Assembly (NCBI RefSeq): GCF_016907995.1
Contig: NZ_JAFBDA010000001.1
Location: forward strand, 372,001 to 436,000
Direction: 5' to 3'
DNA: 64,000 nucleotides
DNA from: Clostridium sardiniense
GTDB lineage: Bacteria; Bacillota; Clostridia; Clostridiales; Clostridiaceae
How positions within the stretch are numbered: the first letter of the stretch is position 1; every line of letters begins with the position of its first letter. The position numbers were made by a program, and so were the translations under genes. The notes below the pieces were generated by a model. It saw only the letters and a list, made by a program, of their open reading frames with translations. It was not told the DNA's origin and did no database searches. Positions 61,793 to 64,000 of this stretch are shown in pieces.

Positions 61793-61981
61793 ATGCTGCC
61801 GATGATTTTAATCTTTCAATTGAGTTAGAAGAGTATCTTATTGGGTATTTATTTGGCACTCTATTGAGACTTACTTTATTGGAAATGAAGAATTAAAATT
61901 AGAAAAAATACGATATAATCAAATAATTATATCTGAAATTACTTCGAAAGTTAAAATATGAATATTAAAAAGTATTAGATG

Positions 61982-62030
61982 TAGCACTTAGAATGAGTAT
62001 ATTAATAAATCATTCTAGGTGCTATTTTTA
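61982..62030 (+). terminator. second hairpin upstream of the sigma factor gene
   Basis: A 15-bp stem TAGCACTTAGAATGA/TCATTCTAGGTGCTA (one G-T) with a 13-nt loop and TTTTTAC after it. Confidence 0.75.
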
Positions 62031-62188
62031 CATTGTAAGTTTATTAAGTTATTGCTACTATAAATGTGCACTTAAAAATATTTTTAAATTTCCAAGCATT
62101 TCTTTTATAAATAAATGAAATATTTAATATATACCGTACGACTAATTAGTGAAAAGAAAGTACTTTCAAAACTAGCAGGGGGAAGGCT

Positions 62189-62731
62189 ATGGTTAACAAA
62201 GAAAATTTTATAAGGGGTTTAAAGAATAAAAATCCTAAAGCTTTAGATTATTTAATTGATAACTACTCAAATCTTATATTTAAGGTTTCATATGGCGTAT
62301 TACAAAATAGAGAATTAACTGAAGAGTGCATGAATGATGTATTTCTAAAGATATGGGATAATACTAAATATTTCAATAAGGAGAATGCACAATTCGTAAA
62401 ATGGATTATGGTAATAGCTAAGTATACAGCTATAGATTTATTAAGAAAAGAAGTACGTGAACCAGATAAGGTGGATATATCATCAGTTGAACTTGGTAGT
62501 ACAAGAACCTTAGATGATGAACTGGGTCATAAAGATAATCTAGTAAAAGTAAGAAATGAAATTAATAATATGAAAGCAATAGATAAGGAGATATTCTTAA
62601 GAAAATTTTATTTAGATGAAGATACTAAAGTTATTAGTAAGTATCTTGGAATATCAGAGAAGTTAATTAATCTAAAAGTATTTAGGGGTAGAAAAAAGCT
62701 TAGAGAAAAGCTAGTAAATAAGGGGTGCTAA
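62189..62731 (+). CDS. ECF-type RNA polymerase sigma factor
   Basis: A 180-residue sigma-70-family factor. Region 2 (SNLIFKVSYGVLQNRELTEE, then FVKWIMVIAKYTAIDLLRK) and region 4 (DKEIFLRKFYLDEDTKVISK, HTH to KVFRGRKKLREKL) are present, with no region 1 or 3. GGGGGAAGG precedes the ATG. It starts an operon with a DUF4179 membrane protein, its probable anti-sigma factor, whose start is 2 bp after this stop. It probably responds to an envelope signal and drives its own operon. Confidence 0.9.
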   Translation: MVNKENFIRGLKNKNPKALDYLIDNYSNLIFKVSYGVLQNRELTEECMNDVFLKIWDNTKYFNKENAQFVKWIMVIAKYTAIDLLRKEVREPDKVDISSVELGSTRTLDDELGHKDNLVKVRNEINNMKAIDKEIFLRKFYLDEDTKVISKYLGISEKLINLKVFRGRKKLREKLVNKGC

Positions 62732-62733
62732 TT

Positions 62734-64000
62734 ATGAATCCAAAGGATATATTAGATAATTTAGATAGTGAAACTATAGAGGATATAGAGTTATCAGAGA
62801 TAAACATATCAGAAGTAGAAATTAAAAGAACAAAAAAGAATGTTAAAAGGAAACTTAGAAAAAGAGGAAACATCAAAAGAAAGATAGTAGCAAGTGCAGT
62901 AGTAGTTATTCTAGTAGGCGTAATAAGTACTCCAGCTGTTGCTTCAAACATACCTGTATTAAATAATATTTATAAGCAATTAGGATTATTTAAAGGATAT
63001 GAAAAATATACAAATTATATTGGTCAATCAAAGGAGAGTAATGGATATAAAGTTACTATAGAAAATATTATTTCTATACCCAATAAATTGCAGGCAGTAG
63101 TTAAGATTGAAAGCAAGGAGCCTTTAAAGAAAAAAGCAAAACAAGATAATTTTATGTTAAGAGTAAATATGGATAAAAGAAAAGCAGGAATTTCTAGTTC
63201 TTCAAGTGAAGATAGCTATTATCTTAATGATTATACTATGATATTAAATTACACAGAAGACTTAAATGGAGATACTTATCCTAAGCAAGGAGATTTGACA
63301 CTTAATATACAAAAGTTATCTGAGGATTTTAAAGAAGTTGAATTAGATTTAAATTTTGATGCAAAAGTGGATTTCTCTTCAGCGTTTAAGGATAAATATA
63401 ATATAGTGATAAATAAATCAATTAATGATAAAACAAAAATTAAGAGTTTAGAATCAAATGCAATGGGAAGTGAACTTACTTTTTCAGGTGAAGATATAAG
63501 GTATATTTATGATTCATGGGGACCAAAATATTATATAGAAGTAGATGGAAAGATATATACTATAACATACGGTGATAATATGGACTTCCCAGAGTTAACA
63601 GCCGATGTTATAAGGAATGCTAAATCTATAAATGTTATTTTATCTGATACTAAGGAATCATTAGAATGGACAGGCAATGATGATACAGTTAAGATTGAAA
63701 ATGGACAGCAAGGTAATATTAAATATCCTAAGATGATAACATCACAGAATGGATTAAAAGGTGAATTTTATAAAATTCAGTGGCAAGGGGATAAACTTAA
63801 ATTTTATTTTAAAAGTGAGTATGAACCATTAGCTATATTTAATGGAGTAGCTTTAGCTACTTATGATAATGAATATGAGAAAAACTTTAATAGGTATCGT
63901 AATAGCTATACTATATCAAAATTGGATGATGGTTATGTTGCCATATTTGATGGGGTAGATAAAAAGAAAAATATAGAACTTAATTATGGAGATCATGGAC
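62734..64000 (+). CDS. DUF4179 membrane anti-sigma factor, 3' end outside the window
   Basis: An open reading frame of at least 422 codons, unbroken to the window edge. It has a ~50-residue cytosolic N-terminus rich in Glu and Lys, one membrane helix (~52-72, IVASAVVVILVGVIST) and a long outside domain containing NNIYKQLGLFKGYEKYTNYI, as in DUF4179 proteins. These pair with ECF sigma factors in Clostridia and Bacilli. The N-terminus should bind the sigma factor until the outside domain senses stress. It is coupled to the sigma gene. Confidence 0.85.
   Translation, partial: MNPKDILDNLDSETIEDIELSEINISEVEIKRTKKNVKRKLRKRGNIKRKIVASAVVVILVGVISTPAVASNIPVLNNIYKQLGLFKGYEKYTNYIGQSKESNGYKVTIENIISIPNKLQAVVKIESKEPLKKKAKQDNFMLRVNMDKRKAGISSSSSEDSYYLNDYTMILNYTEDLNGDTYPKQGDLTLNIQKLSEDFKEVELDLNFDAKVDFSSAFKDKYNIVINKSINDKTKIKSLESNAMGSELTFSGEDIRYIYDSWGPKYYIEVDGKIYTITYGDNMDFPELTADVIRNAKSINVILSDTKESLEWTGNDDTVKIENGQQGNIKYPKMITSQNGLKGEFYKIQWQGDKLKFYFKSEYEPLAIFNGVALATYDNEYEKNFNRYRNSYTISKLDDGYVAIFDGVDKKKNIELNYGDHG

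Noticed and set aside
61796-61905. Possible small gene after the ketopantoate reductase terminator
   Set aside because: A 36-codon frame (around FNLSIELEEYLIGYLFG) has no start codon of its own and begins inside the terminator. It may be a scrap but is unsupported.
1-64000. CRISPR arrays, tRNA or rRNA genes, intact transposons or prophage
   Set aside because: No regularly spaced repeats, no transposase or integrase ORFs, no phage structural genes, and no tRNA-like cloverleaf was noticed on reading both strands.

Overview
The window is AT-rich DNA with purine-rich Shine-Dalgarno sites (GGAGG, AGGGGG) before almost every gene and many short hairpin-plus-T-run terminators. Its families (DUF4317, CD3324, VanW, a divergent clostridial deformylase, FliB-type methylase, oxygen-sensitive glycyl-radical enzymes) point to an anaerobic Firmicute, most likely Clostridium sensu stricto. 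I do not assign a species. I saw no rRNA, tRNA, CRISPR array or intact insertion sequence.

Layout. 0-9.4 kb: small membrane/regulator genes, a DUF4317 protein, a deformylase-like protein, VanW, a ROK regulator with a HAD phosphatase, a second HAD phosphatase with a truncated RpiR regulator, and decayed genes including a frameshifted plasmid-type repL. 9.5-15.1 kb: a Zn-ribbon NUDIX protein, a paired SMR exporter behind an attenuator-like leader, a FusB-type EF-G-binding protein, a CD3324 regulator and a class-II UvrA. 15.4-20.8 kb: membrane proteins, a FliB-like methylase, and an Imm45-like protein paired with a PD-(D/E)XK nuclease-like protein. 21-26.5 kb: a purine operon of a degenerate adenine-deaminase paralogue, a canonical adenine deaminase and an NCS2 permease behind a structured leader RNA. 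27 kb: a 54-aa protein followed by a zeta-toxin-like kinase.

28.8-36 kb and 43.4-50.3 kb are cell-envelope sensing loci. They hold four two-component systems, one linked to a Bce-type peptide-antibiotic transporter, one to a VanY-type DD-carboxypeptidase and one to a MacB-like ABC transporter. The last system and its transporter carry near-identical direct-repeat operators at the same distance from their -10 boxes, so this regulatory circuit can be read from the DNA. Between these blocks lie a FatA-type thioesterase, flavoenzymes, a methyltransferase, a cysteine hydrolase, two more CD3324 paralogues and a group of decayed genes (GNAT, MerR, YafY-like, NUDIX).

53.5-61.7 kb is a carbon-catabolic region: a DeoR regulator, a glycyl-radical enzyme with its divergently transcribed activase, and an FSA-type aldolase, the same gene set as E. 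coli ybiY-ybiW-fsaA. After a ~925-bp gap come a stand-alone PTS IIC-like permease and a ketopantoate reductase. The window ends in an ECF sigma factor and its DUF4179 anti-sigma partner, which runs off the edge.
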